Part shown: piece by piece, positions 37,112 through 48,276 of the stretch | How the letters are laid out: every line of letters begins with the position of its first letter | Numbering within the stretch: position 1 is the stretch's first letter | Source: Ophiosphaerella korrae | Lineage: Eukaryota > Ascomycota > Dothideomycetes > Pleosporales > Phaeosphaeriaceae | Assembly (NCBI GenBank): GCA_028456385.1 | Contig: JALNQF010000034.1 | Span: 244,291 to 308,290, forward strand | Reading direction: 5' to 3' | Length of the DNA stretch: 64,000 nt | Notes under the pieces: model-generated | Databases searched by the model: none | Seen by the model: the letters and a program-made list of their open reading frames with translations, nothing else | What the model was told of the DNA's origin: nothing | Program-made: the position numbers and the translations under genes

Positions 37112-38060
37112 CTAGAGGCTAGATTTGCCACTCGCCGCCCACGTCTTCCTCTCTTCGTTATATACAACTTTGCCTTCCTTCTGCAACTTATGCAGTATCT
37201 GCAACACTCCCCTCTCCGCAGGTTCCCACAGATTCTCAGGGTAGTCCTTATATATGACCTTCACAATGTCCATCGAGCTCCACCCACCCTCCCTTGTTTG
37301 CGCCAGCACATCAAGAACCTGCCTCTCGCGCTGTTTTCGGTGCTTGATATACTCGAGTACCTTGGCTGGTCCATCTGCGATTACTGGGCCGTGGCCCGGG
37401 TACGCGCGACCTTTAAATTGCTTGGCCATGCCATTAAGGCTTTTCATGTACGCCTCAAGATCTTCGAACACAGCTGTCCCTTGACCGAGCACGTTATCAG
37501 CTGTAAACATAGCGTCCTCTTCCTCGAGTATAAACGCCATGTGGTCTGTAGTATGGCCTGGGCAATAGAATGCTCGCAGTGTTGCGCCCTCAGTTTCGAA
37601 TTTCTGACCATCAGTAATATCAAACCAGTCATTATGCGGGTCGTTCTTGTATACACTAGTGTCTGGCAAATGCTCGAGGAGATCCGGCACACCTTGAATA
37701 TGGTCATGATGCCAGTGCGTCAAAATTGCCTTGTCGATTGTGATCTTCTCTTTGTCCAACACAGACTTTATGGATGCGATCCATTCTGCCTTGCCTTCGC
37801 CAGTGTCGATAAGTAATCTTCGTGCACCTTGGCCCACAATGTACGTGTTTGTGCCTTCATATTTTAGAATCACTAGGATGACTAGAAATAGACGCAAAAG
37901 GAACTCAAACCTTGTAAAGTAAACTGGGAGTATTGTCAGGCTTTGGGTTCATATCAGTGTTATGAATGAAACTTACTTTACTCGGATTTCCCCCGAGCAC
38001 GCGAATAACGCGAGGACTTAATTTCTCCACTTTTGGGAGAGGTATTAATGAATCAGTCAT
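37112..38060 (-). CDS. metallo-beta-lactamase-fold hydrolase, LACTB2-like
   Basis: Three exons on the minus strand: 38060-37977, 37923-37911 (only 13 nt) and 37854-37112, giving 279 residues. Visible: the N-terminal block SPRVIRVLGGNPSKFTLQGT, assembled across both introns; GTNTYIVG; the zinc motif THWHHDH (H79, H81, D83, H84); CPGHTTDHMAF; FTADNVLG; and PGHGPVI. A C-terminal winged-helix-like part follows with EPAERGVLQILHKL. This matches LACTB2, an RNA-cleaving mitochondrial enzyme in animals, and the related thioesterases found with fungal polyketide synthases. No polyketide synthase lies nearby, so a housekeeping role is more likely. It is divergent from the methyltransferase gene, with 200 bp between starts. 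Confidence 0.9.
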
Positions 38061-38259
38061 TGTCGAATATAGTTTGCGAAATGAGGAGTGAGCAAACCAT
38101 CGCGGAAGGTGCATGGTGTCGCTCTCATCTACAAAACACCCCTCATTGTACCGAGGCTCGTGGCTTATCGATAACGCTATCCGGCTCACAATGACGAGTT
38201 CCCACTTTCGAGTACAACCATAGCCACCAGCGGGATCCCAATCAATATTTTTTCTAGCA

Positions 38260-39126
38260 ATGGCGCCCGTCGAGGACGATGATGATATACCGTAATTATT
38301 CTTATTCCCATCAAGCTCTGTTACTAATCAATAAAGACAGCTCTCTGGCTCCGCTCTAGATGCGCTCAAAGAGTTTTATGGTGAGCGCGATGCTAGGCAG
38401 AAAAAGTTTGAGGATTTGAAAACTCAGGCCGAAGATGAATTCGACGGCAAGCTATCTATGGAGGCTTTTACAGAAGATTGGAACGCAAGTCAGTTTTGGT
38501 ATAGCGATCCAACTGCCACTACACTTGCTCAACAACTACTCGACGGTGCCACGGACGATACCAAAATAGCAGTCGTATCTGCTCCAAGCGCCTTCATTCA
38601 ACTTAAAAACCTACTCGTGAGTTTCTGTAGATGCTTTATCAGAGTGGAACTGAGTCTCGATAGGCATCGGGTGAATACAAATGTCGGCCAGAGATCAAAC
38701 TGCTCGAGTACGACGAGCGTTTTGCAGTGTTCAAAGAGTTTGTGCGGTACGATTTCGGGAAGGCGATCCAACTGTCATCTGAACTGAAAAATTCGTTCGA
38801 TCGTATTATCTGCGATCCGCCTTTCTTGAGCGAAGATTGCCAGACCAAAGGTAATCCCAGCACCGAGCTCAAACTGCACAAGAGTATACTGACAAAAAAT
38901 AGCTGCATTAACTGTGAGGTGGCTAGCTAAATCTTGGACACCAGAATCCATCCGTCTCATTGTCTGCACTGGGGAACGTATGGAGAATCTGGTCACCACT
39001 AAATTGTACGGCAAAATTGGGACCAGAACTACTAACTATGAGATCACACATGCAAAAGGCTTAAGCAACGAGTTCAGATGTTATGCTAATTTCGAATGTG
39101 AGGAATGGAAATGGGCTGGGTCCTGA
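38260..39126 (+). CDS. EFM5-type protein-lysine N-methyltransferase (N6-adenine MTase-like fold)
   Basis: Four exons, 38260-38291, 38337-38616, 38664-38850 and 38903-39126, giving 240 residues. The family (yeast Efm5, human EEF1AKMT1) methylates a lysine of translation elongation factor eEF1A using S-adenosylmethionine. Visible: SGSALDALKEFYGERDAR at the N-terminus, WNASQFWYSDPTA, the SAM-pocket strand IAVVSAPS, and the catalytic motif DPPF (residues 155-158) in FDRIICDPPFLSED. Length is typical. The first acceptor is taken at 38335-38336, which restores the frame and gives IPQLSGSALDAL. Older annotations call this family N6-adenine-specific DNA methyltransferase. Confidence 0.9.
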
Positions 39127-39297
39127 CTACTGCTTAAAATGCATCCACTCGGTAGGTCTTAGAGAGCATATCACAACCTTGGGAATGTTGAGTTTAGGTT
39201 CAACTAGTCTAAGACAGGCAATAATTGTCTAAAGTCTGCCCCTCTCGTAGATGAATGATTCAAAGCCATAAAAAGATCAATGCAGACACAGAGCCAT

Positions 39298-39305
39298 TAT
39301 AAATA
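39298..39305 (+). promoter_or_regulatory. TATA-like element just before an upstream ATG of the HIT gene
   Basis: TATAAATA ends one base before an in-frame ATG at 39307. If this is the working TATA box, transcription starts downstream of that ATG, and the ATG at 39460 is the true start. A second A-rich TATA-like site lies near 39268. Confidence 0.35.
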
Positions 39306-39459
39306 GATGAGCCGCTCCAATTCATTACCCCACTACGTTACCCCACACACCGTGCCCGCTACGCCGAAGCTCGGTTCAATTGTAAGCTTGACACTACAAT
39401 CCAGATATCACGCCACAAACCAGCAGCCAACAAGGCCCATCTTAACACTGAGTACCGCA

Positions 39460-39983
39460 ATGGCTTCTGCTGCATGTATCTTCTGCAAGATCATCAAGGG
39501 TACCATATTTGCTCTCACCCCGTGCTAACAGTTCCGTCGAAGCTAAATATGGCCCAGGTGAAATCCCTTCGATGAAGATCTTCGAGTCGGAAAAGACATT
39601 CGCATTTCTGGACATCGGCCCTTTGAGCAAAGGCCATTCAGTACGCACGCGTACTCAACTGCTCCTATAAATGCATGTACTGAACCTATCGATCACAGCT
39701 CGTCATTCCAAAACACCACGGCGCGAAATTGCATGACATTCCCGACGACCAGCTTTCGGAAGTACTTGCCGTGACGAAGAAGATTGCGGTTGCACAGGGC
39801 CTGGAAGACTACAATATACTACAGAACAATGGCAGGATCGCACATCAGATGGTGGATCATGTGCATTTCCATTTGATCCCGAAGCCAAATGAGAAGGAGG
39901 GATTGGGGGTTCTGTGGCCGACGCAGAATGCCGATAAAGATCAATTGGCGAAGTTATTGGAAGAGATCAAAGCTAAGATGTGA
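39460..39983 (+). CDS. HIT family nucleotide hydrolase (Hnt1/HINT type)
   Basis: Three exons, 39460-39499, 39558-39640 and 39699-39983, giving 135 residues. HINT proteins hydrolyse adenosine 5'-phosphoramidates such as AMP-lysine. Visible: a zinc CxxC in ACIFCKIIKG (C6, C9), the dimer core FAFLDIGPLSKGHSLVIPKH, and the histidine triad HVHFHLIPKP (H95, H97, H99). The frame is open upstream to an ATG at 39307, which would add 51 residues rich in Ser, Thr and Arg with no acidic residue, resembling a mitochondrial presequence. A TATA-like element immediately before that ATG argues that the short form is the main product. Confidence 0.92.
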
Positions 39984-40082
39984 AGTCGTCGTCGCCAACA
40001 CTGAGGTCAGCGAAGAAGATTGTGACACGATAAGTCTGTGTTATAACTGAAGCTAGAAAATAGGCTTCTTAAACAATCTACT

Positions 40083-41031
40083 TTAGTGCCCTTTGAATAC
40101 TGGTTTTCGCTTTTCCCTAAACGCTGCCAGCGCCTCATCGCGATCCTTCGTCTTGACTACAAGCTCATACGCTGCATTCTCTGCCTTCTCGCCGAGCGCA
40201 CACCCCTCTACTGCTGCCAGCGCAGCCTTGATTGCAATAGGCCCACCATCGCAAATGTCTCTTGCGAGCTTGATCGCTTCGTTGAGCACCTTCTCCCTGG
40301 CTCCGCCTTCTTGACTGGCCTCTTCAGGAGTTATGTCTACTAAGCGATCGCACAGCCCCAGAAAGTAAGCTTCTGGTGCCCCAACTCGACGCCCTGTGAG
40401 AATCAAGTCTCGTGCTCGTGATAGACCGATAAGGGCGGGGAGCCGGTATGTTCCTCCTGCGCCAGGTATGATTGCTAAGCGTGTTTCTGGAAGCGCAACG
40501 GTGGTGGTCGATGCAAAAACTCGCATGTGGGTTGTGAGAGCGAGCTCAAGACCTCCACCAAAGGCAGGTGCGGCAAGGGCAGATATGGTGGGTACGCGTA
40601 ATTGTGAGATTGAGGTCAATGTCCCTCTCAGGATAGCTAGGAAGTTTGCCGTGCTGATCGATGATGTGAGTCGGGCACAGTGTTGGCCTTCTACGGCAAA
40701 CTCACTCTTCTTGTGTGAAGGTAGCTCGTTCCTTCAAGTCTGCGCCTGCACAGAAACTCGAGTCTACCTCACTTGCTATGATCAACGCTCTTGTTGTGCC
40801 CGTGTCCCCTTCATCGTGTATGCTGTTGACTTGGTGATTCAACTCTGCGAGCAATTGTCGTGAGATTGCGTTCCGTGCAGCTGGTCGATTGAGGGATAGT
40901 ATTCGTATACTTCCAGAATGTGGTGCTGGGACATTGGTGGTAATGATAGCGGGTGATTGTGCAGTCGAGTAGGCGTAACGCTGGAATGAGCGCAAAACTA
41001 GCCGTGGGCTGGCTCGCACAAGGAAGGGCAT
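40083..41031 (-). CDS. mitochondrial enoyl-CoA hydratase/isomerase family (methylglutaconyl-CoA hydratase-like)
   Basis: Two exons on the minus strand, 41031-40706 and 40653-40083, giving 298 residues. The crotonase-fold enzyme hydrates an enoyl-CoA in fatty-acid or branched-chain amino-acid breakdown. Visible: an Arg/Ser-rich presequence (MPFLVRASPRLVLRSFQRYA) for mitochondrial import, NRPAARNAI, the oxyanion-hole block FCAGADLKER, and the second block PAFGGGLELALTTHMRV followed by PETRLAIIPGAGGTYRLP, with the catalytic Glu region. The GADLKER form and overall pattern resemble AUH, the leucine-pathway 3-methylglutaconyl-CoA hydratase, but substrate is not certain. The ATG at 41031 is the first in frame. 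Confidence 0.9.
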
Positions 41032-41388
41032 CTTGGAAGGGGCCACTGGTTTTTTGTGAGGTCAACAACTGTAAGCAGAGGTTCGAAATGCCTCGAATTC
41101 GAATACTCTAAGCCGCGCGCACAAGTGTATTAGGTCAATTGCCTCGGCTAACCGCGGCTTACTTCTCAAGGGGAATGGAGCTATTCTATGGCCAATTAAG
41201 TGTATAGACAGACTTGTTATCTAGCTAGTGCTACACAGCATTCACTCGTCACCACAAGGCGACACACAACAAGAATCACAAATACCGGACTCCTCCTACG
41301 TAACATGACTCTTACACAGCCGCTTGCTATGCTTGGGAACTGATAAACTTATCTATTGACACATACTTTGGGCCACGTTCTCGGATAT
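41032..41388. other. intergenic sequence between hydratase gene and BTB-like remnant
   Basis: Promoter side of the minus-strand hydratase gene. No supported coding content. Confidence 0.35.
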
Positions 41389-42128
41389 GACAGAAGAAAA
41401 TTGTGATGAGACTCTAAAAATTACTAAGAGCATGCGCATCTCTATCTCCGAGGCGTTTGAGTAAGTGAGCAAATTGTGCCAAAGAAAGTTCATCAATATC
41501 ATACAAAAACGAACATCGATGCAAAGAATGAATCTCAGAGTGATCTCGTATGGGTTGATCTGGTGAGGGGCGCCAAACACTGGTTATGAGGTGATTGCTG
41601 GTATTGCATGTCGACGTTTTAGGCCAAAGCATGTCTTCGGGGAGAAAATAATGGATCAGAAGTACAAGAGAGCAGCTCTCCAGACAATTGCTTTCGTCTC
41701 ACAGGATGCTCCTGGTTGCCCTTCGGATACTTTTGTCATCATCTACGACAAAACACCTGAGAAGAGTCCTAGAAGACGACTACTGGTAGATATGTATGCC
41801 GTACGGTGCTTGTGATGCGCTGGATTGGAGTCGAGAATTTGGCCTGCTTCCACATGAAGCACTGGCAGATGTTCTGCGGGCGACGGTCAAGGTCAGACGA
41901 GAAAACCTAGCGCGGTCGTGGATGGAGACGCTGGAGGCCATCAGGAGGGCTAAAGACGCACGCAGTGTTATGGTATCAGCATGCCCGAGTGATATTCTTT
42001 CATTTTATTTTGTCACATTTCACGCAACGCCAATTGCTACCGCCGATGATATGCAAATTAGTGGCTTTCTTTTTACGATGCTACTGCCGCTTGCTGTGGC
42101 TGTTGTGCTGAGGACTGGATCTGTATGA
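41389..42128 (+). pseudogene. remnant of a fungal BTB/POZ-type protein, frameshifted
   Basis: Pieces in neighbouring frames look like the C-terminal half of a fungal BTB protein. HTKTNIDAKNESQSDLVWVDL is split here as HTKTNIDAKN and SQSDLVWVDL (about 41501-41560). HVFGEKIMDQKYKRAALQTI (about 41620-41680), VIIYDKTPEKSPRRRLLVDM (about 41740-41795) and DALDWSREFGLLPHEAL (from about 41815) follow. One extra G near 41800 breaks the frame: read through it gives VDMYAVRCL and a stop, while without it the natural VDMYAYGACDALDW appears. An intron 41561-41619 or further decay may separate the first two pieces. Its 3' end overlaps, on the opposite strand, the last exon of the prefoldin gene. A sequencing error instead of true decay is possible. 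Family call is by pattern memory, so moderate only. Confidence 0.4.
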
Positions 42129-42673
42129 TCTAGGGGGATCAGCGAACTGCATTCTAGATCATACGAACTAAGCAACTTACCTCCATCTTGACAGTCTCGG
42201 CCTTTTCCTGAATGTCCTTGATCTGTTTCTCGATGCGTTTGCTAGTCCCTGTTAGCTGGCTTGTATTGTGAATGGGTGATTCTGTAAGTATCCCTACATT
42301 TCCTTGTTGATAAAGTCCAGACGGCCATTTACAGACATGAGAGCTTCTGTCTTGTCTTGTTTTAATAGCACAGGGCCGATCTGTTTATAGATGTTGGCGT
42401 CATCGTCGAGAATATCAAACTCCTATAGTGATAGGTTAGCAGGCCGTTGCACGTGATTCAACGGTGTTTCTAGCGGTAGATACCTTTTTGACCGTTGTGT
42501 TCTCCTGCTGCTGCGACTCGAGCTTCTGACGCGCCTCAACGGCAGTAGAAAGTTCTGCCCCGCTGTCAGATGGTATTGATCGAGAAGCAGCTAAGAGAGG
42601 AGAGATGCTTACCGCCCTGCAGGGTCTGGTAGCTATCGGAAAGACTCTGCAGTTTCTTCTGGACGTCTCCCAT
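42073..42673 (-). CDS. prefoldin subunit 6 (beta type)
   Basis: Five exons on the minus strand: 42673-42613, 42554-42484, 42422-42298, 42241-42181 and 42120-42073, giving 121 residues. Prefoldin is a hexameric jellyfish-shaped chaperone that captures nascent actin and tubulin and passes them to the CCT chaperonin. Visible: an N-terminal coiled coil ([39 protein letters not shown]), the beta-hairpin centre [20 protein letters not shown] with [12 protein letters not shown], and a second coiled coil [20 protein letters not shown]. This is the exact layout of subunit 6. It has no single long ORF because four introns split it. The second exon starts at 42554, which alone restores GELSTAVE. It is divergent from VPS4, with 450 bp between starts. 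Confidence 0.93.
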
Positions 42674-43123
42674 GGCTTGCGTGATGCTGAGTAACGAGCT
42701 GGAGAAACAATGCAGGCTCTAGAAGACTGCGGCGCCCGCGACGTGACAGGTGCAGCTATCTCGATGAAGCCTAGCTACTGATTGGAGGGGGCTCGAGCGG
42801 CCCATGGCAACCACGACCAGGCGAGAAACAAGTCAACCCATAGAAGCACTCGACTCGCTACATATCCAGGTAGGCATACCACACGTTCAACTCTGAACCT
42901 CTACCTGCAAGCCGGCCCCAGTACACCTGAGACCCCTCTATCAGTCGCCACAGCAAACAACAGAGAACCGAACGTCTACCTACTGGATTGCCCCGCGCAC
43001 GTCGTTCCTCGGCCGCCTCACCATAAACGCCAACCACCCTCCATCACATACGCAACGTCCCACCGCACACCAGCCTCACCGGCGAACGGCTGTGGCGTGT
43101 AGCCCGGCAACAACAGTGCAGCG
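42674..43123. promoter_or_regulatory. divergent promoter of prefoldin 6 and VPS4
   Basis: The 450 bp between the two start codons must hold both promoters. The plus-strand leader of VPS4 (about 42950-43100) is C-rich. No TATA box is evident. Confidence 0.4.
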
Positions 43124-44597
<1,474 letters not shown>

Positions 44598-45080
44598 TTG
44601 GAGCCAAGTTACAGGTGTGGTACAAATCTGGAGTTCAAATAGGGTGGCTACAAGCGGTTTATTTCTTCATATTGAGCGGGATAATTTGGCGTTGAGCACT
44701 CGTGAACAATGTGGATCCGCTGCCAGCAGGACCTCAAGCGCATGAAATAATACACACACTCTCAAAGTTCGGTTTGAATGTGTGTCTTGCTGCAAAATGT
44801 GCCCTAATACAAGTCGGTCAAACACAATCACGCGAGTCGAGGAACAGATAGTAAGATGGAATGCATCACACGGTGATATCCCTATTCCGTTTCCATTATC
44901 GTTTGTAAGCCACTGATAGCGTTATTCAGGCTTGGGGTTTTTTTCTTTAAAAATCTGCGCAAAACAAGCAGCAGGAGCACGCTGAGCAGCTCCATCTCGA
45001 ACTAACTCCCTCCCCCGACACAATCCTCTTAGCACGCTTCTTCCATTATTCATTCATGAACCGCCACCTGGGTATCAAAT
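44598..45080. other. convergent 3' region VPS4 to small secreted peptide gene
   Basis: 3' UTRs of two converging genes. No other coding content is supported. Confidence 0.35.
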
Positions 45081-45284
45081 CTAGCAGTCGGGAATCTGAG
45101 TGACTTGACCACCTGAGCCCTTGACACACATGCCGTGGTTCTGGCGAGCGTTGATCTCTGTACTTTTGTCAAATCCTGTTCAGATTGATTGATCGTGAAT
45201 GCACGACATACCTGTGGAGACGGGGGCAGCAATGGCGAAAGCAGCCATGGAGAGGATGGTAGCGACAACGGTAGTGAACTTCAT
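45081..45284 (-). CDS. small secreted peptide, 49 residues
   Basis: Two exons on the minus strand, 45284-45212 and 45157-45081. Exon 1 encodes a near-perfect signal peptide (MKFTTVVATILSMAAFAIAA) followed by PVST. Exon 2 encodes the mature peptide EINARQNHGMCV plus KGSGGQVTQIPDC, ending in a cysteine, so two cysteines can form one disulfide. The acceptor at the tacag just before 45157 is preferred because it gives the Cys-containing frame; the upstream aaaag acceptor would give a longer basic frame without a sensible fold. A TATAAA on the minus strand about 160 bp upstream supports a real promoter. Size and make-up fit effector-like or self-signalling small secreted proteins. No family is recognised. 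Confidence 0.65.
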
Positions 45285-45442
45285 ATTGACGGCTGATATA
45301 AGGTATACGGAACTAATGTGATGTAAAGTTTTTGATAAGGTCGCGCTGCGACGAAGGAATGTAGTATAGTTGGTATTGAAGAAGGGTAAAACTGGTGGAA
45401 GAAGAATTGAATGCTCTCAGCCTTAGCCGGGCACCAAACGTC

Positions 45443-45448
45443 TTTATA
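45443..45448 (-). promoter_or_regulatory. TATA box of the small secreted peptide gene
   Basis: On the minus strand the sequence reads TGTATAAAGA, about 160 bp upstream of the ATG at 45284. Confidence 0.5.
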
Positions 45449-46609
45449 CAATGCCCAGGCTATGTGTCCAGCTGCACAACATGCTGTCCGCGTAAGAGGG
45501 TAGCGTGAAACCGGACGGTAACGGTTCCTGAGAGGCTCGGTATTGCATTGGGCCCAAGAGCATAGGGACGGGCGCCAGGCTGGTCAGGGCTGACTGAGAG
45601 GCGGGTACGCGGATTGGTGCGCTTGTGTGTCAGGCAGAATGTGATGTCTGGAGATGTATCGGAAGTGCCTCAGACAGCTTGGGGAATTAGCAGGATGCGC
45701 ACTGGCATTCTGCATTCGTCCACCGTAGCAGTTCTCGACGCTGCTCAGGTTTGATCGCCATTTAGGGGGGATCTCAGAAGGCGCGCGAATTGCACGAGCA
45801 TTCAGGAGGCATCGTAACGATGGAATGTCGGCGAGTATACTGCGCAAAAGTTTCACTCGAACAAAAAACCTAAGTGACGCGAATGCGAAGTGCACAGCAA
45901 TGGGTGGTCTATGAGCAACTTACAGTATGTAGGTATCGGTCGGAGCTGAAACTGTTGGCGTCGTCAAAACGTGCTTGAAACGTGACAAGGCCGAGTCCTC
46001 TTCCGGCATAGTCTAGGCATAATAATACAATTGTGCGGGCGGTGAACAGTGTATCTTGCCTTAAATTCTCGAGTCTGAGATTGTTGTTGTTATAGTAACA
46101 GAAAACAACGTCGGGTCATAAATATATTGTTCCTAATCGAGACATACCTCGGTGCTTGATACAAATTTGCGCTAGACCGCCGCGCGCCATGTTGTATCGC
46201 AGCACGCTATGAGCGAAGACATGTCTTCTCTATTCCCCAAAGCTTCGTTCATTCATTGTTTACTTGTATCATTAGTGAAATCTAGACAAAAATTGTAAAA
46301 AGGTTGCAGGCGCTGTTGATATGGTGCAACTTCTTGTCTATCAACGCGACTGATCAGGCAGGTCAGGTTGGAATACAAATCACGAACTATACACTAGCTG
46401 TCTACTGAGAATTTGGTTCGAACCTGCACGGCAAAGTCGAGACTTAGCGGCCCTTGGGATCAATCATTTGAATTAGGATTGCCCAGGGCAACTTCAAGGA
46501 ATAACTGAATGACCTATTGGTTTCTCAAAGATAAGGACACAAATAATATTCTCCTCCGAGAGAGAACGGAAAGAATAGACAAGCCCGAAGCTCTATTTTA
46601 ATTTACACT
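45449..46609. other. 1.2-kb stretch without a supported gene
   Basis: Upstream of the small secreted peptide gene. The part after about 46000 is AT-richer and leads into the pseudogene at 46610. ORFs around 45584-45895 do not look like proteins. Confidence 0.35.
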
Positions 46610-47206
46610 AATGAGTGGGGCCAAAGGAGTGTTATTACCTGATGTCTGGCATACCATGACTCTAATTGAAAGAAGAGACGTAGCTAGACAGATTGCAGTC
46701 GCCCTTTGGGACTTTCGACAGTTTACATCACCAGCAGCTTGGTGGGTAGATTGAGGTCCTTGTGATAATCACATAATTAGCACCTATGCAGGTTTGAAAT
46801 ACAAGATTATTGGAGATACTACAGAAAACAAGTTGAGAATCTGGCTGACGAGCTCTAATACAGCCTTACGAAAAAATTCAAACCCGAAGACAAAGATGGT
46901 ATTGATGCAAAACTGAAGGAGCTTGAAGCCGATTTTCCAGACGGGGAACGGTATGTCCTCGCCCATGATGACTTCGACTTCGTCGATGTATCTTACAATG
47001 ATGGAAAGTTGAGGCAATTATTTACTAGGAAGTTGCTGGGTACTATTCATGGTGGGTTGAGCGCTGTGCATGCACTTTGCGAACCAAAACTCAGGTAGAA
47101 TCTGAATTATTATTATTTTGTTCGGGCGGAACTACAACCAGAAATTAAACGGATAAAATCTGCTCGGGGAGTTTTTGAAGGTGCAGACGCAGTCAAGGAT
47201 GTTTAG
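46610..47206 (+). pseudogene. aminoglycoside-phosphotransferase-like (APH) kinase, decayed
   Basis: Read across frames on the plus strand, an APH-fold small-molecule kinase is recognisable: GVLLPDVWHTMTLIERRDVA, QIAVALWDFRQFTSP, GPCDNHIISTYAGL, FPDGERYVLAHDDFDF, NDGKL, AGYYSWWVER, then a tail VRAELQPEIKRIKSARGVF. Lesions include a stop at 46756-46758, a stop within LTSSNTAL-to-FKPED frame changes, a frame change near 47015-47020, and a TAG where the family's IIDWEVAGYYPWW motif has Trp. The catalytic loop, normally H-G-D-x-x-x-x-N, now reads AHDDFDFVDV, so the active site is also lost. Upstream parts of the gene are not readable. Fungal APH-domain genes are numerous and often vary between strains. 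Confidence 0.7.
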
Positions 47207-47752
47207 AGAAAAGTCTGTATCGGCCACAGTGGTACAGGCGACGTTTAGAGACTTTCAACTTACTATGAATGCAAACCCTTTAGTGTGAGGCTAAATGTGC
47301 AGGACTTGGGTGCTGGGCATGAGCACTATATTGACGAAGGCGTGGGGCGCTAGGAAGCGATATGTCGGCCCCTTATGGTGCAGGTCTAGTATGAACTCCA
47401 GAAGAATAGCATCAAACTTTGTTTTGTGTGGGATTCTTACCAAGAGGACTGCCCGCATAATTTTGAAGTATATCTTGGCTGGCCTCAGAAACAAAATGGT
47501 GTGTAACCTTCCATTGCTGTACCCTCTGTTTTTGGGTGTATGGGAAGGGTTGGACGGATCTAAGACCCATGATCGAATATTTGTATCGTCGTATTTGATG
47601 AGTATTACAGCCCTCTCCTTGTCGTTTCCCACACGAATTACTACAAATGGGCAGCACTCAAGAATTTGTACAGCGCAACAGCTCGAAGCGGACGTTATGT
47701 CTTCAACATCATCGGGCTTCACGGATGTCAATGTCCCGGCTGGTACCCATTG

Positions 47753-47783
<31 letters not shown>

Positions 47784-48276
47784 GCGGTTAGATTTATTTT
47801 AAATATTGATTGCTGAACTGCTCCCCTTCGCTTTGCTTCTGGTGATGATGAGGTCATTAGGGATACGCGAGGTTGCGTCATCACGACGTCTCTTTCCAAG
47901 TATTTGCCAAAACTTCTCGCTTTTGTATGGTTCTCTGCCGCTGCTGACAGGATGTTTCTATCTAGCAACATGTACTTCTATCTCCTGGATAGTCGCGACC
48001 TATTTGGCGTTTTCAATGGGTTTTGTCGCTCGATTGTGGCAGAGAGGAAAACACAGCCAGGCAAACAGAAATGGTAAGAGGTGTAAACCAGATAAACGGA
48101 GATTTCCAGAGGCTTGTACAGCATAAGCTCAGGTGTAGGTAAAGATGGAAGTGAAAGTGAAAGTGAAAGTATGGATGAGGCTGGTATTGGCCGGGCAGTC
48201 GCTCCTGCCCGTCTCCTCATGCCTTCCACTCGTTCTTCCAGCTTGATAAAAGAAGCACAGTAACGCGGAAACGGTA
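47207..48276. other. 1.1-kb stretch with an uncertain long ORF and a microsatellite
   Basis: The minus strand holds an open frame of 226 codons (47291-47971). It has no recognisable motif and runs straight through a CA/TA microsatellite, and the opposite strand is also open for 152 codons, so I do not call it a gene. The promoter of the gene starting at 48277 must lie at the right end, where a run of gtgaaa repeats occurs near 48152-48168. Confidence 0.4.
47752..47784. repeat. compound CA/TA microsatellite
   Basis: A run of alternating AC followed directly by alternating AT, a typical slippage-prone compound microsatellite. Confidence 0.9.

Noticed and set aside
37112..38060. Possible polyketide thioesterase of a biosynthetic cluster
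   Set aside because: The fold fits, but no polyketide synthase or tailoring enzyme lies nearby; a LACTB2-like housekeeping role is simpler.
46405..46440. ggttcgaacc resembling a tRNA T loop
   Set aside because: It is a palindrome without the flanking arms of a tRNA on either strand.
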